From NCBI GenBank assembly GCA_963765815.1, contig CAVXXT010000005.1, positions 1 through 64,000 of the forward strand: a stretch of 64,000 nt of DNA, in the 5' to 3' direction. Shown here piece after piece: positions 30,356-38,948 of the stretch (the stretch's first letter is position 1; every line of letters starts with the position of its first letter). Below the pieces are notes generated by a model. It was not told where the DNA came from. It worked only from the letters and a program-made list of their open reading frames with translations, and did not search any database. The position numbers were made by a program, and so were the translations under genes. This stretch comes from DATLNF01 sp963765815. GTDB lineage: Bacteria; Actinomycetota; Actinomycetes; BP-191.

Positions 30356-31363
30356 ATGTCCTTGACCTGGCCGCGTGGTGCGGCGACCGGCGTCGGCTCG
30401 CTGCCCGGCACCGACCCGTTCGAGGCGTCCCGCCTCGTCCTCGGCGAGCTGCCCGACCTGCCGCACCTGCCGGAGCTGCCGGGGCGCGGGCCCGGCAGTG
30501 ACCTGATCGGGCGCGGCGCGGCGCTGCTCACCGACATCCACGTCGAGCTGCCGCCGTCGGGCTGGCGGCTGACCGCGCGGCCCGGGCTCGACGAGCGGCG
30601 CGCCCGCGACCTGCTGCAGCAGGACCTCGACGCGCTGGAGGTCGCGGCGTCCGGTTACGTCGGGCCGCTGAAGCTGCAGTCGGCCGGACCGTGGACGCTC
30701 GCCGCGGGTCTCGAGCTGCCCCGGGGCGACCGCGCGCTCGGCGACCCGGGGGCGCGCCGCGACCTCATCGAGTCGCTGGCTGAAGGCCTTCGTCTGCACG
30801 TCGCCGAGGTCGCGCGCCGGGTGCCCGGTGCGCAGATCCTGCTGCAGCTCGACGAGCCGAGCATGTCCGCGGTGCGGGACGGTCGGATCCCGACGGCGAG
30901 CGGCTTCGGCGCGATCGCCGCGGTCGGCCGCGCCGACCTGGCCGCGGGCCTCCGCACGGTCGCTGACATCCCGGCCGCCGTCGGCGTCCACTCCTGTGCC
31001 GACGACCCCTGCGTCGAGGTCCTCTGCGACGCCGGGGTGGCTTTCGTCTCGGTGGACGGATCGAGACTCGTCGGCCGACGCGACTACGACGCGCTCGGCG
31101 CGGTGCTCGAGCAGGGCGCGCACCTGCTGCTCGGACTGCTGTCCGCGGTCGACACCGACCTCGATCGCGCTTCCGTCTCCTCGGCTGCGGCACCCGTCCG
31201 CGCCCTCGGGCGCGACCTCGGCATCCCGCCGGAGGAGCTGGCCGACCGCGTCGTCCTCACCCCGGCGTGCGGTCTCGCCGGCGCGTCGCCGACGTACGCT
31301 CGAGCGGTGCTGAGCCGCCTGCGCGAGATCGGTCGCGTCCTCGCCGAAGCGCCCGAGGAATGA
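30356..31363 (+). CDS. MetE C-terminal-domain-like protein (B12-independent methionine synthase family, short form)
   Basis: 335 aa, only the catalytic-barrel half of the MetE family, as in mycobacterial Rv3015c. Seen: GAATGVGSLPGTDPFEA at the start, LLQLDEPSMSAV mid-chain, and likely zinc ligands in VHSCADDPCVEV (His, Cys) and TPACGLAGASPTYA (Cys). The N-terminal folate domain of MetE is absent, so the methyl donor is uncertain and methionine synthase activity should not be assumed. Its stop overlaps the ligA start by 4 nt (ATGA). The same neighbour (ligA, Rv3014c) is found in M. tuberculosis. Confidence 0.82.
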   Translation: MSLTWPRGAATGVGSLPGTDPFEASRLVLGELPDLPHLPELPGRGPGSDLIGRGAALLTDIHVELPPSGWRLTARPGLDERRARDLLQQDLDALEVAASGYVGPLKLQSAGPWTLAAGLELPRGDRALGDPGARRDLIESLAEGLRLHVAEVARRVPGAQILLQLDEPSMSAVRDGRIPTASGFGAIAAVGRADLAAGLRTVADIPAAVGVHSCADDPCVEVLCDAGVAFVSVDGSRLVGRRDYDALGAVLEQGAHLLLGLLSAVDTDLDRASVSSAAAPVRALGRDLGIPPEELADRVVLTPACGLAGASPTYARAVLSRLREIGRVLAEAPEE

Positions 31364-33464
31364 GCGTGCCGAAGAAGACCGAGGCTGCTGCGGCGAAGGC
31401 GGCCGAGCGCCACGCCGAGCTCTCTCGCGTGGTCGAGGAGCACCGCTACCGCTATCACGTGCTCGACGCGCCCAGCACCTCGGACGCCGGCTTCGACGAG
31501 CTGATGCGCGAGCTCGAGCAGCTCGAGGAGAAGCACCCGGCGCTGCGGACGCCGGACTCGCCGACGCAGCAGGTCGGGGGTCGGCGTACACGACGGACTT
31601 CACGCCGGTCGAGCACCTGCAGCGGCTGATGAGCCTCGACAACGCGTTCACCGACGAGGAGCTGGCGACCTGGGCGGCCCGGGTCGACCGCGAGGTCGGC
31701 GTCGGGCGTTCGACGTACCTCTGCGAGCTGAAGATCGACGGGCTGGCGGTCGCGCTGGTCTACGAGAAGGGGCGGCTGGTCCGCGCGGCGACCCGCGGCG
31801 ACGGGCGCACCGGCGAGGACGTCACCGCCAACGTGCGGACGCTCGCCGACGTCCCCACCAACCTCTCCGGGCCGAAGGTGCCGGACCTGCTGGAGGTCCG
31901 CGGCGAGGTCTTCTTCCCGGTCGAGGGCTTCGGGTCGCTCAACGCCACGCTGGTCGAGGCGGGGAAGGCGCCGTTCGCCAACCCGCGCAACGCGGCGGCA
32001 GGGTCGCTGCGGCAGAAGGACCCGCGGGTGACCGCGAGCCGGCCGCTGCGGATGCTGCTGCACGGGGTGGGGGCGAGCGACGGGTTCGACGTGGAGCGGC
32101 AGAGCGAGGGCTACGAGCGGCTCGCCGAGCTCGGCCTGCCGGTGTCGAGCCGGTACGCCGTCTTCGAGGACCTGACCGGCGTGCAGGGCTACGTCGCGCA
32201 CTGGGGCGAGCACCGCCACGACATCGAGCACGAGATCGACGGCGTCGTCGTGAAGGTCGACTCGCTCGCGCTGCAGCGCCAGCTCGGCTCGACGTCGAAG
32301 TCGCCGCGCTGGGCGATCGCCTTCAAGTACCCGCCCGAAGAGGTGACGACCACCCTGCTGGCGATCGAGGTGGCCATCGGCCGCACCGGCCGGGCGACGC
32401 CGTTCGCGGTGCTCGAGCCGGTGAAGGTGAGCGGATCGACAGTGGAGAGAGCAACACTGCACAACGCGAGCGAGGTGAAGCGCAAAGGCGTGCGGCCGGG
32501 CGACACCGTCGTCGTCCGCAAGGCCGGTGACGTGATCCCGGAAGTCGTCACGTTCGTCGCGGACGACGAGCACGACGCCCGCCCCGAGTGGGTGATGGCC
32601 ACCGCCTGTCCGAGCCTGCGGCACGCCGCTCGCCCCGGCGAAGGAGGGCGACGTCGACCTGCGCTGCCCCAACAGCCGGTCGTGTCCCGCGCAGCTGCGC
32701 GAGCGGCTCTTCCACGTCGCCGGTCGCGGCGCGTTCGACATCGAGGTGCTCGGCTACGAGGCGGCGGCGGCGCTGCTCGACTCCGGTCTCATCGCCGACG
32801 AGGGAGACCTCTTCGCGCTGACCGAGGACCAGCTGGCCACCGTGCCCTTCTTCACCCGCAAGGACGGCGACCTGTCGGCCAACGCCGCGAAGCTGCTGGA
32901 GAACCTCGCCGTGGCTCGCACCCGGCCGCTCTGGCGCGTGCTGGTGGCGCTGTCGATCCGTCACGTCGGGCCGACTGCGGCGCAGGCGCTCGCGCGCGAG
33001 CTCGGCGCGATCGACGGGATCCGCGCAGCGACGGTCGAGGAGCTGTCGGCGGTCGAGGGAGTCGGACCGACGATCGCCGCGTCCATCGTCGAGTGGTTCG
33101 CCGTCGACTGGCACGCGCGAGGTCGTGCGGCAAGTGGGCCGACGCGGGCGTGCGCATGGCCGAGGAGGCGCGCGACGACGGTCCGCGCCCGCTCGACGGC
33201 GTGACGGTCGTCATCACCGGGTCGCTCGCGGAGTACAGCCGCGACTCGGCGACCGAGGCGATCCAGACGCGCGGCGGCAAGGTGTCCGGCTCGGTGTCGA
33301 AGAAGACGTCGTTCGTCGTCGCCGGCGACGCCCCGGGCTCGAAGTACGACAAGGCGCTGCAGCTCGGCGTACCGGTTCTCGACGACCACGGCCTCGCCGT
33401 CCTCCTCGAGCAGGGCCCGGACGCGGCCCGCGCGCTGGCCGCGACGGAAGGTGCGTCCGGCTAG
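31360..33464 (+). CDS. ligA: NAD-dependent DNA ligase LigA, frameshifted
   Basis: Seals nicks using NAD+. Pieces in order: domain Ia RYRYHVLDAPSTSDAGFDEL; nucleotidyltransferase with the adenylated lysine in CELKIDGLAVALVYEKG; EVRGEVFFP; the OB fold GDTVVVRKAGDVIPEVV; the four-Cys zinc finger CPSCGTPLAPAK (restored) and CPNSRSCPAQLRER; HhH units ALSIRHVGPTAAQALA and VEGVGPTIAASIVEWF; and the BRCT domain GVTVVITGSLAEYSRDSATE to GVPVLDDHGLAVLL. Breaks near 31580, 32612 and 33120; the latter two are extra bases. Corrected length ~700 aa is normal. As an essential gene it is very unlikely to be truly broken. Confidence 0.94.
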
Positions 33465-33482
33465 CCGTCGAACACCGGACCC

Positions 33483-34484
33483 ATGCGATTCCGCCGCGCG
33501 CTGTGCGCGCTCGCCCTCGGCGCCGTCGCGGCCGCCCCGGCCGCCCACGCCGCGCCGCCCGAGATGACGCCGTACGTCGAGGGTCCCGATCGGGAGCCCG
33601 GCGTCGCGCCGACCGCGACGGTGACCGTCCTCGACCAGGCGTCGTTCCACTTCCGCGAGAAGGACGTCGTGCTCTACCGCACCGTCCGCACCCGCCTGCC
33701 GAAGGCGCCGGCCGGCGGCTGGGACCGGGTCATCCTCGAGATCACCGACACGCCGTCCGACGACGAGCCGTGGGACCGGGTGTTCTCGGTCGCCGCGGGC
33801 AAGGTCGAGCTGATCCGCGGCACGACCCCTCGCGCCGCGATGACGCTGCGCAAGGACGTGACCGAGTACGCCGCCGCGCTCGGCGCGGCCCGTCCGGTCG
33901 ACATCACGACCCACGTCGGCACTTACGTCGGGTCGCACGACGTGAGCCTTCGCCTGGAGTTCTACGACGGCGTCGAGCAGGTGCACGCGCCGGCGCGCGC
34001 GCTGGTCGGCTCGTTCGCCACCGTGGGGATCGAGCCCGAGCACGAGGACCCGACGCGGCACACCGCCGTCGCGCGAACCCGCTTCCCGTCGACGCCCCCC
34101 GCGTCCGCACGGACCGAGCTGACGACCTCGGGTCACCTGCAGGGCGGTGAGTTCTGGTACCTGCCGGACCGCGGCAGCACCACGCCGCCGGTGTTCCACC
34201 TGCTCGTCGACGGCACCGAGGTGGCGACGGCGCACGCGATGCCCTACCTCTATGCGCTGGTCGGGTTCGAGGGGCAGAACGCCACCGCGCACCCGGCGAT
34301 GTGGTGGACCGGCCAGCGGGTTCTCGACACCGCAGGGGTGCACACCGGGGTTGGCGAGATCCCGCCGTACCGGGCGACCCTGCCCGCCGACGTCCTGTCT
34401 CTCCTCACGGGGGCCCGCACGGTCGAGCTGACCGTCGAAGGCAAGGGCCTCTGGATCTCCAGCGTCACCTTCCTCCTCGACTGA
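33483..34484 (+). CDS. secreted protein resembling peptide-N-glycosidase A (PNGase A-type)
   Basis: 333 aa with a signal peptide (MRFRRALCALALGAVAAAPA, cleavage probably after AHA). WDRVILEITDTPSDDEPWDR, VFSVAAGKVELIRGTTP, MTLRKDVTEYAAAL and VGTYVGSHDVSLRLEFYDG follow the pattern of the PNGase A N-terminal region (jelly-roll with WDR-ELLRG and YTG-like repeats). A later stretch MWWTGQRVLDTAG may be the second roll. Assignment is by motif resemblance, not alignment. It would act outside the cell on glycoprotein or plant-type N-glycans. It lies alone between ligA and gatC. Confidence 0.5.
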   Translation: MRFRRALCALALGAVAAAPAAHAAPPEMTPYVEGPDREPGVAPTATVTVLDQASFHFREKDVVLYRTVRTRLPKAPAGGWDRVILEITDTPSDDEPWDRVFSVAAGKVELIRGTTPRAAMTLRKDVTEYAAALGAARPVDITTHVGTYVGSHDVSLRLEFYDGVEQVHAPARALVGSFATVGIEPEHEDPTRHTAVARTRFPSTPPASARTELTTSGHLQGGEFWYLPDRGSTTPPVFHLLVDGTEVATAHAMPYLYALVGFEGQNATAHPAMWWTGQRVLDTAGVHTGVGEIPPYRATLPADVLSLLTGARTVELTVEGKGLWISSVTFLLD

Positions 34485-34544
34485 CCGGATCCGTCGTAAC
34501 GGAACGCGAGTGAAACACCGCTGAAGGTCCTGCAGGGTGCGCCA

Positions 34545-34557
34545 TAGACTGCCGCGC
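34545..34557 (+). promoter_or_regulatory. leaderless promoter -10 for gatCAB
   Basis: TAGACT at 34545-34550, then 7 nt, then ATG 34558. This supports the 98-residue GatC start rather than an upstream in-frame start at 34537. Confidence 0.5.
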
Positions 34558-34854
34558 ATGGCAATCACGCGCGATGAGGTCGCGCACCTCGCCCGGCTGT
34601 CGCGACTCGCGCTCAGCGACGACGAGCTCGACCACTTCGCCACCCAGCTCGACGTGATCCTCGGGGCGGTCGCACGGGTCGCCGAGGTCGCCGCTGACGA
34701 CATCCGGCCGACCAGCCACTCGGTGCCGCTGACCAACGTCTTCCGGCCCGACGAGGTCCGCCCGTCGCTGGACCCCGCGGTCTCCCTCGCGTCCGCCCCT
34801 GCTGCCGAGGGCGGGCGGTTCCGCGTGCCGCGGATCCTCGGGGAGGAGGCGTGA
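34558..34854 (+). CDS. gatC: Asp-tRNA(Asn)/Glu-tRNA(Gln) amidotransferase subunit C
   Basis: 98 aa. MAITRDEVAHLARLSRLALS at the N-terminus and the C-terminal LTNVFRPDEVRPS are GatC signatures; this belt-like subunit stabilises the GatA-GatB interface. Its stop overlaps the gatA GTG start as GTGA. With gatA and gatB it forms one operon for converting Glu-tRNA(Gln) (and possibly Asp-tRNA(Asn)) to the amide form. Confidence 0.93.
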   Translation: MAITRDEVAHLARLSRLALSDDELDHFATQLDVILGAVARVAEVAADDIRPTSHSVPLTNVFRPDEVRPSLDPAVSLASAPAAEGGRFRVPRILGEEA

Positions 34855-36346
34855 CCGACCTCACCCGCCTGACTGCGGTCGACACCGCCCGTGTCGTCGC
34901 CTCCGGCGAGGCGTCGGCCGTCGAGGTCGCGCAGGCGCACCTCGACCGGATCGGCGCCGTCGACGAGCGGGTGCACGCCTTCCTGCACGTCGACGGCGAG
35001 GGCGCCCTCGCGGCCGCGAAGGCCGTCGACGACCGGCGCGCGGCGGGGGAGCAGCTCGGCCCGCTCGCCGGCGTGCCGCTCGCGCTCAAGGACGTCTTCA
35101 CCATGGCGGGCGTGCCGACGACCTGCGGCTCGAAGATCCTCGAGGGCTGGCGACCGCCGTACGACGCGACGGTGACGTCCCGGCTGCAAAGCCGCAGGCG
35201 TCGTGATCCTCGGCAAGACCAACATGGACGAGTTCGCGATGGGCTCGTCGACGGAGAACTCGGCGTACGGCCCGACCCGCAACCCGTGGGACCTCGACCG
35301 GATCCCCGGCGGATCCGGCGGCGGGAGCAGCGCGAGCCGTCGCGGCGTTCGAGGCGCCGCTGGCGATCGGCACCGACACCGGCGGGTCGATCCGCCAGCC
35401 GGCGGCCGTCATGCGGCACCGTCGGCGTGAAGCCGACGTACGGCGGCGTGTCGCGCTACGGGCTGGTCGCGTTCGCCTCGTCGCTCGACCAGGCCGGCCC
35501 CTGCGCCCGCAACGTGCTCGACGCCGCGCTGCTGCACGAGGCGATCGCCGGGCACGACCCGATGGACTCGACGTCGATCGACCGGCCGGTGCCGCCGGTC
35601 GTCGAGGCCGCGCGGCGCGCCGACGTGAAGGGCATGAAGGTCGGCGTCGTCCGCGAGTTCGCGGGCGAGGGCTACCAGTCCGGCGTCTCGCAGCGCTTCA
35701 CCGAGGCGGTCGAGCTGCTCGCCTCGCTCGGCGCCGAGGTGGTCGAGGTGTCGTGTCCGCACTTCGACTACGCGCTCGCGGCCTACTACCTGATCGCGCC
35801 GAGCGAGTGCTCGTCCAACCTCGCCCGCTTCGACGCCATGCGCTACGGCCTGCGGGTCGGCGACGACGGCACGCGCAGCGCGGAGGAGGTCATGTCGCTC
35901 ACCCGCGCGGCCGGCTTCGGCGACGAGGTGAAGCGCCGCATCATCCTCGGCACCTACGCCCTGTCGTCGCGGCTACTACGACGCCTACTACGGGCAGGCG
36001 CAGAAGGTGCGCACGCTCATCACCGACGACTTCACGGCGGCGTTCGACAAGTGCGACGTCCTGCTGTCCGCCGACGACGCCGACGACGGCGTTCAAGATC
36101 GGCGAGCGGGTCGACGACCCGCTGGCGATGTACCTCGCCGACCTGTGCACCATCCCGAGCAACCTCTCCGGCGGCGCGGCGATGAGCGTGCCGTGCGGGC
36201 TCGCGCCCGAGGACGGCCTGCCGGTCGGCCTGCAGGTCATGGCGCCGGCGCTGGCCGACGACCGGATGTACCGCGTGGCTGCCGCGTTCGAGGCGGCGTA
36301 CGCCGACGTCCACGGCTCGATCCTGGACGGAGCGCCCGCGCTGTGA
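34851..36346 (+). CDS. gatA: Asp-tRNA(Asn)/Glu-tRNA(Gln) amidotransferase subunit A, frameshifted
   Basis: The amidase that releases ammonia from glutamine. The amidase-signature triad is legible: Lys in PLALKDVFTMAGVPTTCGS, cis-Ser in RIPGGSGGGSSA, and nucleophile Ser in IGTDTGGSIRQPA; then GTVGVKPTYGGVSRYGLVAF and IPSNLSGGAAMSVPCGL. Five breaks (near 35187, 35335, 35408, 35970, 36070) are each explained by one extra base. Removing them restores ~496 aa, close to the family length. The start GTG 34851 and the stop (overlapping the gatB GTG) couple it to both neighbours. Confidence 0.93.
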
Positions 36347-37827
36347 CCGTGACCCTCGACGACGCACTCACCCGGTGGAGCCCGGTGATCGGCATGGAGA
36401 CCCATGTCGAGCTCGGCACCGCCTCGAAGATGTTCTGCGGCTGCTCCACGACGTTCGGCGGCGAGCCCAACGTCAACACCTGCCCGGTCTGCCTCGCGCT
36501 GCCGGGCGCGCTGCCGGTCGCCAACGAGGCCGCGATCCGCTACACGATCCTCATCGGGCTCGCCCTGCACTGCTCGATCGCGCCGTGGTGCCGGTTCGCG
36601 CGGAAGAACTACTTCTACCCGGACATGCCGAAGAACTTCCAGATCAGCCAGTACGACGAGCCGCTGTGCGTCGACGGCTACCTCGACGTCGAGGTCGGCG
36701 GCGAGACGCACCGGGTCCGCATCGAGCGGGTGCACCTCGAGGAGGACACCGGCAAGAGCCTGCACGTCGGCGGCGCGACCGGCCGCATCCACGGCGCCGA
36801 CCACTCGCTCGTCGACTACAACCGCGCCGGGATCCCGCTGGTCGAGATCGTGACGCACCCCGACATCCACTCCGCCGAGGTGGCCAAGGCCTACGTCACG
36901 GCGCTGCGCGACATCGTCCGCGCGGTCGGCGCGAGCGACGTGAAGATGGAGGAGGGCTCGCTGCGCTGCGACGTCAACGTGTCGCTGCGCCCGGTCGACA
37001 CCGAGACCCTCGGCACCCGCGCCGAGGTCAAGAACGTCAACTCGCTCCGGTCGGTCGAGCGCGCCGTACGCCACGAGATCACCCGGCAGGCGCAGCGGCT
37101 CGAGGCCGGCGAGCGGATCGTGCAGGAGACCCGGCACTTCCACGAGGACACCGGCACGACGACGCCGGGGCGGAGCAAGGAGGAGGCGCAGGACTACCGG
37201 TACTTCCCGGAGCCCGACCTCGTCCCGATCGCACCCGACGCCGCGTGGGTCGAGGAGCTGCGCGCCTCGCTGCCCGAGCTGCCCGCCGAGCGGCGGCGCC
37301 GGCTCATCGCGGAGCTCGGGCTGACCGAGGCCGACCAGGGCGCGATGACCAACGCCGGCGTCCTCGACCTGGTGCTCGCCACCGTCGAGTCCGGCGCGCC
37401 GGCCGCCGATGCGCGCAACTGGTGGCTCGGCGACCTGCTCGCGCGGGCCAACGCCGCCGAGGTGGACCCTGGCGACCTCGGTGTCACCCCGGCCCAGGTG
37501 GCGCGCGTGTGCGCGCTCGTCGCCGACGGGACCCTGACCGCGACGCTGGCGAAGGAGGTCTTCGCCGGCATGCTCGAGACCGGCGACGAGCCGGATGCGG
37601 TGATCGCGGCGAAGGGGCTCAAGCAGGTCAGCGACGTCGACGCGCTCGGCGCGGCGGTCGACGAGGCGATCGTGGCCAACCCCGACGTCGCGGCGAAGAT
37701 CCGCGACGGCAAGGTCGCTGCTGTCGGCGCGCTGGTCGGCGCGGTCATGAAGTCCACGCGCGGTCAGGCCAACGCGGCCGTCGTACGCACGCTCGTGCTC
37801 GAGCGCCTCGGTGTGACCGAGGGATGA
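36343..37827 (+). CDS. gatB: Asp-tRNA(Asn)/Glu-tRNA(Gln) amidotransferase subunit B
   Basis: The kinase/tRNA-binding subunit; 494 aa, intact. WSPVIGMETHVELGTASKMF at the start; zinc cysteines in CGCS and TCPVCLALPGALP; FYPDMPKNFQISQYDEPLC, KNVNSLRSVERAVRHEI and the C-terminal YqeY-like tail ending NAAVVRTLVLERL. The start GTG 36343 overlaps the gatA stop. Presence of GatCAB and a single GltX in the window, with no GlnRS seen, fits the indirect route to Gln-tRNA. Confidence 0.96.
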   Translation: MTVTLDDALTRWSPVIGMETHVELGTASKMFCGCSTTFGGEPNVNTCPVCLALPGALPVANEAAIRYTILIGLALHCSIAPWCRFARKNYFYPDMPKNFQISQYDEPLCVDGYLDVEVGGETHRVRIERVHLEEDTGKSLHVGGATGRIHGADHSLVDYNRAGIPLVEIVTHPDIHSAEVAKAYVTALRDIVRAVGASDVKMEEGSLRCDVNVSLRPVDTETLGTRAEVKNVNSLRSVERAVRHEITRQAQRLEAGERIVQETRHFHEDTGTTTPGRSKEEAQDYRYFPEPDLVPIAPDAAWVEELRASLPELPAERRRRLIAELGLTEADQGAMTNAGVLDLVLATVESGAPAADARNWWLGDLLARANAAEVDPGDLGVTPAQVARVCALVADGTLTATLAKEVFAGMLETGDEPDAVIAAKGLKQVSDVDALGAAVDEAIVANPDVAAKIRDGKVAAVGALVGAVMKSTRGQANAAVVRTLVLERLGVTEG

Positions 37828-38948
37828 CCCGTCGCAGCGCGCTCCTGACCGCGCTGCTCATCCCGTTCGCTCTCTGTCCTGCTGCGTCTAACGCTCACGA
37901 GAGCGACCCTGCTGTCGTCACCGTGCTCGACTCGGTGACGCCGCCGCTCCCCGCCGGAGTGCGCGTCGAGGTCGCCGCGAACGTCGCCGCGCAGCTGGTC
38001 GTCGAGAATCCGACCGCGACCCCGCTGGACGTGATCGCCGACACCGGCGAGGTGTTCCTGCGGGTGTCGTCAGCCGGCGTCGCGGCCAACCTCGGCTCGC
38101 CGGCCTGGTACGCGTCGCTCGTGCCGTCCGGGCGGGGCGCGACGCGCGGTCGGGCCGCCGACCGCTTCGCCCGCGTCCAGGCCGCGCCGAGCTGGGGCTG
38201 GTTCGACCACCGCCTGCACCCCGCAGCGGTCGACGTGACGCCGGCGATCCGCGCCGCGAAGCGACGTACCCGCCTCGCCGAGTGGGCCGTGCCGATGCGG
38301 TACGGCGACCTTGCAGTGACGCTGCGCGGTCACGTCGAGTACCGGCCGATCCTGGGTCGACTCGTCGCCGAGCTCACGACCACCGACCTGCCGGGCGGCG
38401 TCGAGATCACCCCGGTCGACGGCCGGGTGCCCGGGCTGTTCCTCCGCAGCAGCACCAGCGACGTCGTCCGGGTGATGGGGCCGGACGGCGAGGTGTTCGC
38501 GGAGATCCGTCCCGACCGGGTGCTCGTCAACCCGCGCAGCCGGGTGCATGTCGAGGACGCTCGGGCGCGTGGTCTCGAGCCGCGGCTCGCGCCGGCCGGC
38601 GGCGGTGGTTTCGACATGGCCTCGTCCAGCCCGACGTACACGTGGCTGGACCTGCGCATGCGCTACACGCAGCCCGAGGTGCCCGATGACGTCCAGCATC
38701 GCGGCACGCCTACGACGCTTGTCGAATGGACGATTCCGATCCAGGTCGGTGTCCTGCGATACGACATCACCGGCGCGACGATGTTCTTCCCGTTCGCACG
38801 CGAACCACTGGTGCTCGAACCCGGGCACGACGGAGATCGGCTCGAGCGTGCGTTGGTGGTGTTGTTGCCGGTCGCTCTGCTCGCGGCGGTCATCCTCTTC
38901 CGGCGACGCCGGACGTACGATCGCGCCAATCGAAGAGGTGGGCCGTGA
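37824..38948 (+). CDS. secreted/membrane-anchored protein of unknown function, coupled to the copper oxidase gene
   Basis: 374 aa. A signal peptide (MTRRSALLTALLIPFALCPA, cleavage near ASNA-HE) and a single C-terminal transmembrane helix ALVVLLPVALLAAVILF followed by RRRR give a type I topology with a large outside domain. The outside part has GEVFLRVSSAGVAANLGSP, then WGWFDHRLHP and WAVPMRYGDLAVTLRG. This resembles a group of actinobacterial surface proteins with a W-HDHR-H motif, whose role is unknown. The start ATG 37824 overlaps the gatB stop, and the stop overlaps the next gene as GTGA, so it is translationally coupled to the copper radical oxidase gene and may assist its export or maturation (inference). 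Confidence 0.7.
   Translation: MTRRSALLTALLIPFALCPAASNAHESDPAVVTVLDSVTPPLPAGVRVEVAANVAAQLVVENPTATPLDVIADTGEVFLRVSSAGVAANLGSPAWYASLVPSGRGATRGRAADRFARVQAAPSWGWFDHRLHPAAVDVTPAIRAAKRRTRLAEWAVPMRYGDLAVTLRGHVEYRPILGRLVAELTTTDLPGGVEITPVDGRVPGLFLRSSTSDVVRVMGPDGEVFAEIRPDRVLVNPRSRVHVEDARARGLEPRLAPAGGGGFDMASSSPTYTWLDLRMRYTQPEVPDDVQHRGTPTTLVEWTIPIQVGVLRYDITGATMFFPFAREPLVLEPGHDGDRLERALVVLLPVALLAAVILFRRRRTYDRANRRGGP

Noticed and set aside
32961..35282. Long open frame (773 codons) on the minus strand opposite ligA, the PNGase-like gene and gatC
   Set aside because: Mirrors codon positions of real genes in GC-rich DNA; composition is Arg/Ala/Gly/Asp-rich with no domain, and it crosses several plus-strand gene boundaries.
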